The position numbers were made by a program, and so were the translations under genes. Source: Flexilinea flocculi (GTDB lineage: Bacteria > Chloroflexota > Anaerolineae > Anaerolineales > Anaerolineaceae). From it: DNA of 64,000 bases. The stretch lies in assembly GCF_001192795.1 (NCBI RefSeq), contig NZ_DF968179.1, forward strand, positions 456,311 through 520,310, read 5' to 3'. Shown here in pieces: positions 24,845-34,403 of the stretch (positions within the stretch are counted from its first letter, which is position 1; each line of letters begins with the position of its first letter). The notes under the pieces are model-generated. The model searched no databases. It saw only the letters and a program-made list of their open reading frames with translations, and had not been told where the DNA came from.

Positions 24845-26710
24845 TTAGTTTCCTCTTGTTTCGAGATATTCGGAAGCCTGCATGTCCAAGACGCTGGATG
24901 CATCTTTTTTCAGAATCAGATACCAGTCCGGCACGAATTCGATCGTTCCATATTTTTTACTTGAAATTAAGTCAGCAATTGCTTCAAAATCCGTCGGATT
25001 GTCACTTCCGCGCAGATCCATGGCAACGTACTCAGAATCAGGATGAAATCCTGGCGAATAAATTTCATTGCGTGCGGACAAATGAGGATAAATGTGGTTC
25101 GATGCCGTCACAACCGCTTCTGTCGGAATCTTCTTCATGGCTTGTTCCATCTTTTGATAATTCGCATAGTTCTTCACAAACTCAGTATAAAATGCAGTTT
25201 TCGATATGTGATAGGAGGAGGAAAACAAGACCGCCGCAGCAAATACGGTGGAAATGAGCCATCGTCTGGTTTGTACTTGCGGTATGGATGCTATTACCCG
25301 AATGAGGATCAGACAGAATAATGAAATCGTCCCGAAATGGTATTGAAAGTCAATGGAATATTGCCCATAAAAAGTTGGAAGCAGGTTCAGAAGAACCATC
25401 GGGATGAATAAAAAAACTTCCGAAAGGCGAAACAACCCCAAAAGCGGGATCAGCATCAGCGGGAAAAAAATCCACCCCATGAATTGGAGTTTTTCTGCGG
25501 AAAAGCACTGCGAAAAAAGATAGAGCGGATTGGTGAATAAAATCTTAATGATTTGGAAAAATGAGCCATCCGTTTGCCCCGAAATTAGGTTTGCATACCG
25601 ATATGCAAAGGTATTGGTATTGAGTACGAAAACGGAAACGATGATAAAGTACAGTAAAGGAAATCCGATGATCAATAGGCAATTCCTGACAGAAAACTTT
25701 TTTTGCAGCAGCGTATAAAACCCGTAGCAGAGAATGTAAAGCATTGCATCTTCTTTGACAAACAGTGTCAAGAGGAGAAAGAGAAGCGCTTTTTTGATCT
25801 CGTTTTTCTCGAAGAAGTAGATAAAAGAAAGCAGGAAAAACGGCAGCAGCGCGTTTTCGTGAAAATCTTTGAACAGACCACCCAAAATACCGGGCTGCAG
25901 CAGAAAAACTGCTGCGATGAGAAGACTCATTCCGGAACTGATTTTTTTCAGCCGACAAAGCCGAAACAAAGGTATTGCAGCAAGGCCAGTAAAAAGCGAT
26001 TGCATGAATATCAGGTATTCCAGACTCCGAAAAATCAGATATCCGGGCAGCAGCAGATACAGAATCGGGGAAAAATGAACAGCTGTAAACTGGTTGATTG
26101 GTATTCCTGTGATGGTATTCCATGGCAGAAGCGTTTTGGACATGGAATAAAACATCTGATCGAATGTCCCAAGATCATTGCCGGAAGATAAAAAAATGCG
26201 ATGGCGAATGATTCCGACACTGGCAGAAGAAATACTGTAAAACAGGATCAGAATCAACAAACCATAAAAAGCCGACTTGCCTTCAAAATGGATCGGAAGG
26301 GAATGTTCCCTGAGTATAAAATAATAACGATTGAGAACGATCACGATGAGAAGCAGGATCATACCGGTAGGAAAAGAATCCGGTGAGAATACAGCAATCA
26401 GGATGCAACTGAGATTCCCGCCATAAAAAAGCCAATGGTCGAGGATTGTCCGTTTTTTCAATAAAAAGCAGACCACAAAGAAAAAAATAACCCACAGGAA
26501 GAGGAGAACCAAAACGAATTTTCCGTATCCGGCATTAATTTCAGCGTGGTTGACAGAAAATGGAATGCCACGGAATTGCCGATACAGTGAAAAATCAATC
26601 AGAATCAGGAAAGCGGCAGCGAAACTCACAAGGACTTCTTCGAAAACATCCTGATGGTGAATGATTTTTAATAATGGATTTCTGTTTTCAGACAACGCTT
26701 TTTTACTCAT
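24845..26710 (-). CDS. DUF2079 multi-pass membrane protein
   Basis: A 621-residue protein with about a dozen hydrophobic helices. The segment SSGNDLGTFDQMFYSMSKTLLP followed by INQFTAVHFSPILYLLLPGY is the DUF2079 signature; an acidic KEDAMLYI stretch and a soluble C-terminal domain (about 490-621) follow. The family resembles GT-C glycosyltransferases such as GT39/Wzy-like proteins, with an acidic pair in the first external loop; direct evidence of activity is lacking. It probably moves or attaches lipid-linked sugars at the membrane. It is second-to-last in the 29831-to-23677 leftward cluster. Confidence 0.85.
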   Translation of the reverse strand: MSKKALSENRNPLLKIIHHQDVFEEVLVSFAAAFLILIDFSLYRQFRGIPFSVNHAEINAGYGKFVLVLLFLWVIFFFVVCFLLKKRTILDHWLFYGGNLSCILIAVFSPDSFPTGMILLLIVIVLNRYYFILREHSLPIHFEGKSAFYGLLILILFYSISSASVGIIRHRIFLSSGNDLGTFDQMFYSMSKTLLPWNTITGIPINQFTAVHFSPILYLLLPGYLIFRSLEYLIFMQSLFTGLAAIPLFRLCRLKKISSGMSLLIAAVFLLQPGILGGLFKDFHENALLPFFLLSFIYFFEKNEIKKALLFLLLTLFVKEDAMLYILCYGFYTLLQKKFSVRNCLLIIGFPLLYFIIVSVFVLNTNTFAYRYANLISGQTDGSFFQIIKILFTNPLYLFSQCFSAEKLQFMGWIFFPLMLIPLLGLFRLSEVFLFIPMVLLNLLPTFYGQYSIDFQYHFGTISLFCLILIRVIASIPQVQTRRWLISTVFAAAVLFSSSYHISKTAFYTEFVKNYANYQKMEQAMKKIPTEAVVTASNHIYPHLSARNEIYSPGFHPDSEYVAMDLRGSDNPTDFEAIADLISSKKYGTIEFVPDWYLILKKDASSVLDMQASEYLETRGN

Positions 26711-26743
26711 TGAATAAATTTCGTATTTGTTTTTTGCAGGCTG

Positions 26744-28783
26744 TTAATCATCAGGGTTTTTTTGACTATACAGGATTAGTTTGTCCAAAAGAAGGGAAGC
26801 TTCTTTAGAAAGTGTCGTTTCCTTGGCGAATGCTGCAATTTGCTTCTGATAGAAAGCTTCGTTGCCTTCTTCCCGCATGATTTGATCTGTCCAAAGCGCT
26901 GCTGTTTCGAGGTCATTCTCTGCTAACGCGCTAAAAACGAAACTCTTCAATTCAACAGTTGTCGAAGGATAAAAGCCATTTGCCATAGCCTCTTTCCCCA
27001 TCGCGAGAGTTTCCGCCCAATTTTTATTCTGAGCAGCCAGTTCGCCTTTTTCATAATAATAACACCAGGTATGCGGCGGTTCGACTCCCATAAACTCCTG
27101 AAATTGGATTTCTCTGGTCGGCTCTGAAATGATGCGGGCAGGATTCGACAGTTTGAGACTCTGGCGTGTTACTGAATTCAGAAATGGTAAATTGACATCG
27201 TTCTTGTCCAGCACTTTCAGGCAGGTGCTGGGCGTTCCATAGATCACGAGCGAATCAGAAGTGTTCCCTTCAAAATCGTTGTGTGACACGGATTTCCCTG
27301 CATCAAAATTTTGTAAGTAACCCATACGCGCACTGATTTGAAAAAATTTGTAGGGTTCCGCATCCGGATGTTGCGGATTTTCATAATTCCAGTTCAGCAA
27401 TGCATTGAGCGAATTATCCGTGATCGAGTTGAAAGGAAGCTGATCCGTCAGCAGCATGGTGCCGGGTTGAATGTCTGGAGCTCTCCAGCGCAGTTGCCAA
27501 AAAGTATTTTGGATGATGGTCCAATCCTTCCGAAACTGATTCTGGATCAGAAATTGGTATCCAGCCATGATTGCGATGAGCAGCGAAAAAAGAACCGGCT
27601 GATACTTTTTCCGGATCAAGAGTGAAAGAACGGCGCCGAACATCAGGCTGGCTCCCAGTATGAAGGAGAGTGTGATGCGATCCCAGAACAATGATAATTC
27701 CAACTGCAGGCCGGCTGACCATGCCGGAATTCCTGAAACCAGGAAACAGAACAATCCAATCAGGAAAAAGCGGAAATTCGCTCTGTCCGAACCGGACATT
27801 GACTTTGAATGGCTGCTTCGGATACTGGAAGAATAGAGATAAAACAGCAGGAATGTGCAGAAGACGATCACGAGATAAAATATCATAGTTTTCTGCCCGT
27901 TCGGAAACCGGAAAATCAATCCCCATGCTTCGAATGCAGCCACTTTGAAGTAGTGGAATACTTTTATCAGCATTTCTGAAATATATTGCAGCGGCTGACT
28001 CGACAATCCTTGCACCACATTCGGTTGAATGTACCCGCTCTGGGAGAAAAATGCCCGCCAGATGATGAAGGTCAAAAGAACGGCTGCATATGGAAATTCC
28101 CACAAAATCAGTTTACGCAGTTTGTCTTTTTGATTGTTGATCTGGGAGAGCATTGTCCATATGAGGACAGGACGGAAAAATTCAAGACCGACAAAATACT
28201 CGATTAAAAAAAGTCCCAAGAATTCCAAAACAAGTGAAATCGGGAGAAAGATCCAGTATCTACGTTGCCGGATGATCAGATGTTGTGTGATGCGGAAGGA
28301 ACTCAGTAAAAAACAAAGTGTGGCAAAGTGAAGCGTGAATTCAACCGGGATGGATTGTTCCAGGAATCCGGGATAGAGCAGGAAGAACATCGAAATCCAG
28401 GATATGAACAACCCATTGTCCGGATATGACTTTTTAAGAATTCGGTAGACCAGAATTGTTGAAACCCATCTGAGAATGAAACACAGGATTCTCCAGGCAA
28501 GGATATGATCCTGCAGAAATGGCGAAATATATTGATAGAATAAATATCCGATTTCGCGATTCCAGCCTAAAAAAAGTTTATATTCTGCCGGCCCGGCGCG
28601 ATGATAAGCCCATAGAAAATTCGCATCGTCACCGTATAATCCGAGCTGTGTCATCAGCACTGCATAGGATAGGAATGCAGTAATAAAAGAAAAAATCGCA
28701 AAAAACAGATCAGGATGGCGATCAATTTCATCCAGGATTCTTTTTTTGATATATATTCCGGATTCTTTCGGATTAATGGACAT
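26744..28783 (-). CDS. Multi-pass membrane protein, GT-C-like
   Basis: A 679-residue membrane protein with about ten to eleven hydrophobic helices up to residue 420 and a soluble C-terminal region with TPR-like helices (about 560-679). The first external loop reads LGLYGDDANFLWAYHRAGP; an acidic DD pair in that position is typical of GT-C glycosyltransferases. I recognise no named family. It sits 29 bp downstream of the Gfo/Idh/MocA paralog B and 33 bp upstream of the DUF2079 gene, consistent with an operon. Export or polymerization of a surface glycan is plausible but inferred. Confidence 0.75.
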   Translation of the reverse strand: MSINPKESGIYIKKRILDEIDRHPDLFFAIFSFITAFLSYAVLMTQLGLYGDDANFLWAYHRAGPAEYKLFLGWNREIGYLFYQYISPFLQDHILAWRILCFILRWVSTILVYRILKKSYPDNGLFISWISMFFLLYPGFLEQSIPVEFTLHFATLCFLLSSFRITQHLIIRQRRYWIFLPISLVLEFLGLFLIEYFVGLEFFRPVLIWTMLSQINNQKDKLRKLILWEFPYAAVLLTFIIWRAFFSQSGYIQPNVVQGLSSQPLQYISEMLIKVFHYFKVAAFEAWGLIFRFPNGQKTMIFYLVIVFCTFLLFYLYSSSIRSSHSKSMSGSDRANFRFFLIGLFCFLVSGIPAWSAGLQLELSLFWDRITLSFILGASLMFGAVLSLLIRKKYQPVLFSLLIAIMAGYQFLIQNQFRKDWTIIQNTFWQLRWRAPDIQPGTMLLTDQLPFNSITDNSLNALLNWNYENPQHPDAEPYKFFQISARMGYLQNFDAGKSVSHNDFEGNTSDSLVIYGTPSTCLKVLDKNDVNLPFLNSVTRQSLKLSNPARIISEPTREIQFQEFMGVEPPHTWCYYYEKGELAAQNKNWAETLAMGKEAMANGFYPSTTVELKSFVFSALAENDLETAALWTDQIMREEGNEAFYQKQIAAFAKETTLSKEASLLLDKLILYSQKNPDD

Positions 28784-28811
28784 GTAGTGCTCTCACTTCA
28801 TCCATGCTTTA

Positions 28812-29831
28812 TCAAGTCGGAAAATCTCCGCTGGAGTAATACTGATCGGACAAATTGATCCAGGCACCGTTCTTTTTGGCGGATTCCAGCGCAGCGCAGA
28901 TGAAAGCCATATTTTTTGAGGCTTCAATCGCATCATAACGCAGCGGTTCTTGACACAGAACACAATCGGAAAAATGTTCGATCATGCGTGTGTATTCATT
29001 TGTCCCATCCTGCAGTTCCGCTTCGATTCCGTCAATTTTTCGAGTGACGGTGCCGTGGTTAATCCCGAGATGGAAACCGTATTCGGCGCGGATAAAACCG
29101 CGTGTGCCGCTGATTAAATAACCGGAAGGATAATTGGCGGTCAGACCGCAGCTCAATACTGCAGATCTGCCGCTTCGGAATCTGGCTAAAATATTCATCT
29201 GGTCATCAACGCCGTGCGGATGATAATGGGCAATGGCTGCGACAGCTTCCGGTTCTTCCTGGAATAATGTTCTGGTTATGTTTACACAGTAGCAGCCAAC
29301 ATCCATCAGAGAACCTCCGGCAAGATCTGCGCTGAGACGGACATTGGTCTGATCTGTCAATAAGAAGGAATGGGTCGATTGTATTGTGATCTGGTCTCCC
29401 AATATCCCTTGATGAACATCATGAATGATCTTTTCGGTCAGTGGATGAAAGCGGTACATGAATGCTTCCATCAGCAATACCTGATGGTCTCGGGCGGCTT
29501 TTTCCATTTCAAGACAGTCCTCTGCTGTGACGGCAAGCGGCTTTTCACAGAGGATGTGTTTCCCTGCAGCGGCGGCTTTTATAGCCCATTCCTTGTGCAT
29601 GCTGTTGGGAAGTGGAATATATACTGCATCGATATCCGGACTATCAAGTAACGCTTCATAACTGCCAAAAAAACGCGGGATACCATTTTGTTCAGAAAAT
29701 TCTTTGGATTTATCAAGATTTCTGCTTCCTACTGCAGTAATTTCCGCATTGGAAGCCAGTCTCATCGCCGGTATGAATTGTTTTTGAGCGATCCCAGCGC
29801 AACCAATAATTCCGAATCGAATTTTTTTCAT
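28812..29831 (-). CDS. Gfo/Idh/MocA family oxidoreductase (paralog B)
   Basis: A 339-residue NAD(P)-dependent oxidoreductase with Rossmann motif FGIIGCAGIAQKQFIPAM (5-22), EKPLAVT catalytic lysine segment and AGGSLMDVGCYCVN in the substrate domain. Long stretches (such as LLMEAFMYRFHPLTE and NEYTRMIEHFSDCVL) are almost identical to the gene at 23677, showing a relatively recent duplication. GGAGGG precedes the ATG. It is the first gene of the cluster, with a repeat element (29869-29991) immediately upstream. The substrate is probably a sugar or sugar nucleotide. Confidence 0.92.
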   Translation of the reverse strand: MKKIRFGIIGCAGIAQKQFIPAMRLASNAEITAVGSRNLDKSKEFSEQNGIPRFFGSYEALLDSPDIDAVYIPLPNSMHKEWAIKAAAAGKHILCEKPLAVTAEDCLEMEKAARDHQVLLMEAFMYRFHPLTEKIIHDVHQGILGDQITIQSTHSFLLTDQTNVRLSADLAGGSLMDVGCYCVNITRTLFQEEPEAVAAIAHYHPHGVDDQMNILARFRSGRSAVLSCGLTANYPSGYLISGTRGFIRAEYGFHLGINHGTVTRKIDGIEAELQDGTNEYTRMIEHFSDCVLCQEPLRYDAIEASKNMAFICAALESAKKNGAWINLSDQYYSSGDFPT

Positions 29832-29868
29832 CCTTCCCTCCTCAACAAGGTTAAATTACAGATTTCGT

Positions 29869-29991
29869 CAGCATTTCGAAATTTGGAAATACCATTTGCA
29901 TAAAGGGAGAAAAATTGTTGTTGGGTTATTTTTGCGTCGAGCGCAAAAATAACCCAACAACAAAAAATATTTTCCATATTTTGAATCGCTG
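29869..29991. repeat. Dispersed intergenic element with a perfect 22-bp hairpin
   Basis: Left end CAGCATTTCGAAATTTGG, right end CCATATTTTGAATCGCTG. The core stem runs 29915-29936 against 29942-29963, 22 bp without mismatch (outer TTGTTGTTGGG, inner TTTTTGCG), closed by a 5-nt TCGAG loop. This is the cleanest copy in the window. Confidence 0.92.
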
Positions 29992-30014
29992 AGATTTCAT
30001 TCATCATAATCACT

Positions 30015-30791
30015 TCATTTCTTTACTGCACGGGTAGCAACAAATGTCGGAATAAATTTTGCGAGTTCTCCGTAATCGTTGTAATCTTCAAATAAATCAG
30101 TCAGAGTGAAACCGGCTTTCAGTTGCCCTCCAATCTGTTCCTCGATGGTATGGCTGAATTGAATGCCGTCATTTTCCATGAACATTTTCTCCAGTTCGGA
30201 TTCATCCAGGTCTTTCAATGGATTATAGGGTAGATGATGGACCAATTTCAATTCTGTACCTTCTTCATCCTCGTCAAAAAGAAAATTGATGCCATTATCC
30301 AAACCGGCTAACAAAATTCCGTTCTTCTTTAAAACTCTGAAACATTCATTCCAAACGAATTGTACATCCTCGATATAGCTGTTTGAAACCGGGTGGAAAA
30401 TCAGATCAAAGGTTTCGTCTGCGAAGGGAAGCGGCTTTGTCATGTCCCCTTTGATGATATCGATGGAATACCGTTCTCTGTTCGCAACATCTCTTTCTGA
30501 TTGCAACTGTCTGTCTGATAGATCAAAAAGCACAACTTCTGCTCCTAATGCTCGAAAAATGGGCATTTGCTGCCCGCCACCGCTGGCAAGACCTAAGATT
30601 TTCGTGCTGGAAAAAGGCGGGAACCAGTCATGGGGAACTGGTTTGCAAGGGGTTAAAACAACATCCCATCTGCCGTTTTTTACATCAAGATATTTCTCAT
30701 GAGAAATTGGAATCGACCATTCATTTCCTTCTGATGCCCAGCGATCCCAGGTTATTGCGTTATAGTGCGTGTAGTTTTTCTTAATTTCCAT
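30015..30791 (-). CDS. Class I SAM-dependent methyltransferase
   Basis: A 258-residue cytosolic methyltransferase. Motif I is KILGLASGGGQQMPIF (about 65-80), the acidic residue that binds SAM ribose is in VVLFDLSDRQL, and the motif II/III region is GDMTKPLPFADETFDLIF (about 115-132). The N-terminus NYTHYNAITWDRWASEGNEWS is typical of a group of methyltransferases with unknown substrates. A ribosome site (AGAGG) precedes the ATG. It is followed by a repeat element and preceded by a lipid kinase gene on the same strand; no shared role is evident. Confidence 0.88.
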   Translation of the reverse strand: MEIKKNYTHYNAITWDRWASEGNEWSIPISHEKYLDVKNGRWDVVLTPCKPVPHDWFPPFSSTKILGLASGGGQQMPIFRALGAEVVLFDLSDRQLQSERDVANRERYSIDIIKGDMTKPLPFADETFDLIFHPVSNSYIEDVQFVWNECFRVLKKNGILLAGLDNGINFLFDEDEEGTELKLVHHLPYNPLKDLDESELEKMFMENDGIQFSHTIEEQIGGQLKAGFTLTDLFEDYNDYGELAKFIPTFVATRAVKK

Positions 30792-30844
30792 CGGTACCTC
30801 TGATTATTAAGAAATAGGAGAAAAGCGATTGGTCAAAAAGGATC

Positions 30845-31768
30845 TTAATGGGTTCCCAAACCGGCGATCAAGTCAACTTTCCAAGGGCAGATTGATACAT
30901 TAAAGCTTGTTCCGGATGAAAAAATGGTTTCACCATCCACCTGACTGTATAAACCTTTCCCTTCAATCTTTACTTGAAGTTTACCGGTTTTTAATGTAAT
31001 AATATCCGGATGATCTAATTTTCCTTGTATCAACCGTGGAATTAAAGGCAGAAGTCGGGAAATTGGTTGATTATTCCCTACGATGCAGACATCCAATTTT
31101 CCATCATCGATTTTGAATTTTGGCGCAAGTTTAAAACCGCCGCCTTCCCGCATGCCATTCATGGCTGCCAAGAGGAGTATTGGCATCTCAAAATTTCCCT
31201 CATCCCAGGATATTTTTGCCATCGGCTGTCGAATATCCAAAAAAATGGCTTTCAGCAAACCCCAAAGGTACGATGGAAATCCATTTAATTTCGAAACTGC
31301 GGCATGATGATTGATAGCAGCATCCACTCCAAATCCTGATCCGTTGCAGAAAAAGCGTTCAAAGGTACCATCCCCTGCACTGCCGATGTCGATAAGAATG
31401 TGATGATCCGCTTTGATCACATCTACGGCGCTTTGCAGATCTGAGGGGATTTTCATTGAAAATCCGAAATCATTGCCTCTGCCGTTCGGGATAACACCCA
31501 GACAGGCAGATCCATACCCTTTTTGTTGGGCTTTCACAAGCCCGTTGATCGCTTCATTGACAGTCCCGTCACCGCCGACTACGATGATCTTCTTATAACC
31601 GTCTTCCACCATTTTTTCAACCAATTCTATAGCATGTCCCGGATATTTTGTGAACGCGACATCCGTCTCAATTTCAGAATTCTGCAGACATTGCTGAACT
31701 TCATCCAGTGAGTGCCTTAATTTCCCTTTGTGGGCAAAACGGTTGAAAATCAGGATCGTTTGGGCCAT
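30845..31768 (-). CDS. Diacylglycerol/lipid kinase family protein (YegS/DgkB type)
   Basis: A 307-residue lipid or sphingosine kinase-like enzyme. The nucleotide site VVGGDGTVNEAINGL (62-76) and GVIPNGRGNDFGFS (about 93-106) are conserved DAGK catalytic-domain motifs; the C-terminal beta-sandwich includes DGKLDVCIVG and SQVDGE. It probably phosphorylates diacylglycerol for phosphatidate recycling, though the substrate class is uncertain. Its start overlaps the ygiQ 3' end by 19 bp, so it is translationally linked to that gene. AAAGGAAT lies upstream of the ATG. Confidence 0.92.
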   Translation of the reverse strand: MAQTILIFNRFAHKGKLRHSLDEVQQCLQNSEIETDVAFTKYPGHAIELVEKMVEDGYKKIIVVGGDGTVNEAINGLVKAQQKGYGSACLGVIPNGRGNDFGFSMKIPSDLQSAVDVIKADHHILIDIGSAGDGTFERFFCNGSGFGVDAAINHHAAVSKLNGFPSYLWGLLKAIFLDIRQPMAKISWDEGNFEMPILLLAAMNGMREGGGFKLAPKFKIDDGKLDVCIVGNNQPISRLLPLIPRLIQGKLDHPDIITLKTGKLQVKIEGKGLYSQVDGETIFSSGTSFNVSICPWKVDLIAGLGTH

Positions 31769-33465
31769 TGTTTTGTTAATTCCTTTTCAAGCACGATATT
31801 TTTCTGTTTTTGTTGATTCACCGGATCTTTTTCAACAAAGATATGCTCCATCGTAAATGGATCTGTTTCCGTTGCATACATGACAGTCGACCATGTTGAC
31901 GGCGTGGGAGTGAAGATTTGCACTTGCTCCGGTGTGATTTTTAACTCATTAGATACGAATTTTTTTAATTGCATCATATCTTTTACAGTGCAGCCTGGAT
32001 GAGCTGCAATAAAGTAGTATGTCAGAAATTGGTTTTTCCCGATGCGCGTGTTGATACGGTTAAAATCATCGCGGAATTTGATGAGCGCTTCTTTCCCAGG
32101 TTTTCCCATTAACGCCAGCACTTTCGGGCTGTCATGCTCCGGAGCTACTTTTAATTGGCCGGAAATATGAAATTCGCACAAATCCTGTAAGTATTGCGAT
32201 CCTGAACCGGGATCATGCTGCAGTAAATCGTACCGTATACCGGAACCGATAAAGATCTTCTTAACTCCCGGTATCTTTCTGGCTTTTTGCATTAAACTGA
32301 TTAACGGGTGATGGTCAATCTTCAACATCAGGCATGGAGATGGGAAAAGACAGCGCTTATTATGGCAAACACCCTGGCGTAATTTTTTACTGCATTCGTA
32401 TCCGTACATATTAGCTGTCGGACCACCCAGGTCGGTGATGTATCCTTTAAATTCAGGCATGGCTGCAATTTTCTTGATTTCATTCAAAACCGAAGTCTCA
32501 GATCGCCATTGCACGATTCGGCCTTCATGGACTGCAATCGCACAAAAGTTGCATTCTCCATAGCATCCCCGATGGGTTGTGATGGAAAACTGGATTGTTT
32601 CCAATGCTTTCACTTTGCCCTGTGCTTCATAGTATGGATGCTGCCTTCGCTCAAAGGGGAGGCCATAAATCTCATCAATTTCCTGTTGTGCAAGGATTTT
32701 TGACGGGGGATTCTGAATTAAGAACCGCGCATCATGTTTTTGCGCCAGAATTTTTCCGCTGAAAGGATCATTATTGTTGTAAAACAATTTATACGATTGA
32801 ATAAATTTCAGTTTATCATTGCTGACTTCTTCCAAAGACGGCAATAAGACACAATTTTCCGGCGCTGCAACGGACTTATATGCCAGTCCGCGAATATTGC
32901 TTATATCTTTGCCTTTTGCAAGCGCTTCTGCCAATTGCAGTACGGACGTATCAGCCATCCCATACAGCAGATAATCTGCTTTCGAATCGAACAGGATGGA
33001 GCCGCGAATCTTGTTAGACCAATAATCATAATGGGCGATCCGTCTCAGGCTGGCTTCAATTCCCCCTAAAACGATCGGCTTTGTATTTTTATAGTATCGT
33101 CGGATCAGATTGGTATAAACCAGAACCGCCCGATCCGGCCGCCGGTTGTTGATTCCTCCTGGCGTATAATCATCCTGTTTCCGGGGTTTCTTTGAAGCAG
33201 TGTAATTGGCCACCATAGAATCGACTGCGCCTGCTGAAACGCCCCAGAAAAGACCTGGCTCACCTAATCTGGTGATGTCATCCGGTGAATTAATATCTGG
33301 CTGCGCAATAATTCCAACACGATAACCGGCATTACTGAGGATATGTCCGATGACTGAAATGCCGATGTGCGGGGAATCAATATAGGAATCACCGCTGACC
33401 AGGATGACATCCAGTCTATCCCAACCGAGAGTTTCCAATTCTTTTTTTGTTGTTGGTAAAAACAT
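31750..33465 (-). CDS. YgiQ family (UPF0313) radical SAM protein
   Basis: A 571-residue member of the YgiQ family. The N-terminal B12-binding-like fold starts FLPTTKKELETLGWDRLDVI with VSGDSYIDSPHIG, and the radical SAM motif CYGECNFC lies near residue 300. The C-terminal domain has KVAPEHDSP and TYYFIAAHPGC. The biochemical role of YgiQ is not established. It is slightly shorter than E. coli YgiQ because the C-terminal extension ends soon after FVEKDPVNQQKQK. Its 3' end overlaps the lipid kinase gene. tRNA-Gln lies upstream on the same strand, with its own terminator between them. Confidence 0.92.
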   Translation of the reverse strand: MFLPTTKKELETLGWDRLDVILVSGDSYIDSPHIGISVIGHILSNAGYRVGIIAQPDINSPDDITRLGEPGLFWGVSAGAVDSMVANYTASKKPRKQDDYTPGGINNRRPDRAVLVYTNLIRRYYKNTKPIVLGGIEASLRRIAHYDYWSNKIRGSILFDSKADYLLYGMADTSVLQLAEALAKGKDISNIRGLAYKSVAAPENCVLLPSLEEVSNDKLKFIQSYKLFYNNNDPFSGKILAQKHDARFLIQNPPSKILAQQEIDEIYGLPFERRQHPYYEAQGKVKALETIQFSITTHRGCYGECNFCAIAVHEGRIVQWRSETSVLNEIKKIAAMPEFKGYITDLGGPTANMYGYECSKKLRQGVCHNKRCLFPSPCLMLKIDHHPLISLMQKARKIPGVKKIFIGSGIRYDLLQHDPGSGSQYLQDLCEFHISGQLKVAPEHDSPKVLALMGKPGKEALIKFRDDFNRINTRIGKNQFLTYYFIAAHPGCTVKDMMQLKKFVSNELKITPEQVQIFTPTPSTWSTVMYATETDPFTMEHIFVEKDPVNQQKQKNIVLEKELTKQWPKRS

Positions 33466-33491
33466 GCAATGCTCGTTTCGTGATTCTTAAC

Positions 33492-33540
33492 AAAAAATTC
33501 CGCTGTGATGTAATTCTAATCGATAAATCCAGCGGAATTT
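33492..33540 (-). terminator. Terminator of the tRNA-Gln gene
   Basis: AAATTCCGCTG (33495-33505) and CAGCGGAATTT (33530-33540) form a perfect 11-bp stem. Read leftward, the stem ends in a T run (33492-33497). Confidence 0.85.
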
Positions 33541-33561
33541 CTCTTCAATATTTTTTTGTTG

Positions 33562-33632
33562 CTGGGATACCTGGATTCGAACCAAGATCCACAGATTCAA
33601 AGTCTGGTGTGCTGCCGTTGCACCATATCCCA
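33562..33632 (-). tRNA. tRNA-Gln (anticodon TTG)
   Basis: A 71-nt cloverleaf on the minus strand. Acceptor TGGGATA pairs with TATCCCA, the D arm is GTGC/GCAC, the anticodon loop CTTTGAA gives anticodon TTG (33598-33600 on the plus strand), and the T arm CTTGG-TTCGAAT-CCAGG is canonical apart from one T-A/G-T style pair. The discriminator is G, and CCA is not encoded. The outermost anticodon-stem pair is a C-T mismatch. It decodes CAA/CAG. Confidence 0.95.
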
Positions 33633-33801
33633 TCGTTTGTTTATCCAAACGCTAAAATTCTATCACGAAATTCCAAAAAAGACAAAAACGAGTGAAAACG
33701 AATATGAGGCATTTTCTTTCAGAGTACAAAAGATTTTTTCAAAATTCCGCAATTCTATCATTATGATTTTATAAATTCATTGAGAGTCATTTTGCTGTCT
33801 G

Positions 33802-34287
33802 TTACTTGCAACGGAAACAGAAGGCGCTGATTTGATAATCATTTTCAGGAAAATCGCCAATATGTTCGAATCCGGAATTTGAATAAAACTTTCGCAGTGT
33901 GTTGTTTCCTGCCCAGCAGTTTAAAAATAGATTCATTTTCCTGGTTTGACCGAAATGGACTGCATGTTGAATGATTTGTCTACCGATTCCTTTTCCCTGA
34001 TAATCGGGATGCAAGGCGATCCGGTATACATATAAGAAATCATCGTGTATCTCCGATGCCCAAGGATAGGATTTTATTTGCTTTATCGAAAACGTACCGA
34101 TGATTCGTCCGTCGATCAACAGTATTTTGACCGAATTCTGTGAAATGTCCTGTTCGATCACCGTTTGGTCCCAGGGATACTGCCATTGCATGATCGATTT
34201 TTGATGCAGCCACAATGTGACTGCATTCAATAATTCCGTGATTTCACGAGCGTTTTCAGTTTTTGCTATATCAAAATCGATGTTCAT
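33802..34287 (-). CDS. GNAT family N-acetyltransferase
   Basis: A 161-residue acetyltransferase. Motif A is RIALHPDYQGKGIGRQIIQHAVHFG (the Q/R-x-x-G-x-G/A acetyl-CoA loop), followed by the strand LFLNCWAGN and FYSNSGFEHIGDFPEN. The upstream in-frame TTG at 34311 is less likely than the ATG at 34287, which starts MNIDFDIAKTEN like other family members. The acceptor substrate is unknown. It lies between tRNA-Gln and lpdA, separated from lpdA by a repeat element, and appears monocistronic. Confidence 0.85.
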   Translation of the reverse strand: MNIDFDIAKTENAREITELLNAVTLWLHQKSIMQWQYPWDQTVIEQDISQNSVKILLIDGRIIGTFSIKQIKSYPWASEIHDDFLYVYRIALHPDYQGKGIGRQIIQHAVHFGQTRKMNLFLNCWAGNNTLRKFYSNSGFEHIGDFPENDYQISAFCFRCK

Positions 34288-34323
34288 AATTTGATCTCGC
34301 GAGCAATTCAAATCTTCTCAGAC

Positions 34324-34398
34324 CAGTAATTTGAAATATGGATTGATTTTTCGAATTATCAATGAACAACAATGAATTCTTTTCATATTCCGAATTAC
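34324..34398. repeat. Dispersed intergenic element, internally deleted
   Basis: CAGTAATTTGAAATATGG at the left and CATATTCCGAATTAC at the right. Only the right half of the hairpin base remains (AACAACAATGAATTC), so no stem can form. Confidence 0.75.
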
Positions 34399-34403
34399 AA
34401 TTT

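Noticed and set aside
25703-26191. A 162-codon frame opposite the DUF2079 gene
   Set aside because: Antisense shadow, Lys/Gln-rich and without motifs.
29915-29963. The element hairpins as ordinary rho-independent terminators
   Set aside because: The stems are not followed by a T run on either strand (they end in ACAACAAA-type sequence), and some occur 3 bp after a genuine terminator or inside an operon.
33470-33640. A protein-coding frame over the tRNA region
   Set aside because: The frames are explained by the tRNA-Gln gene and its terminator.
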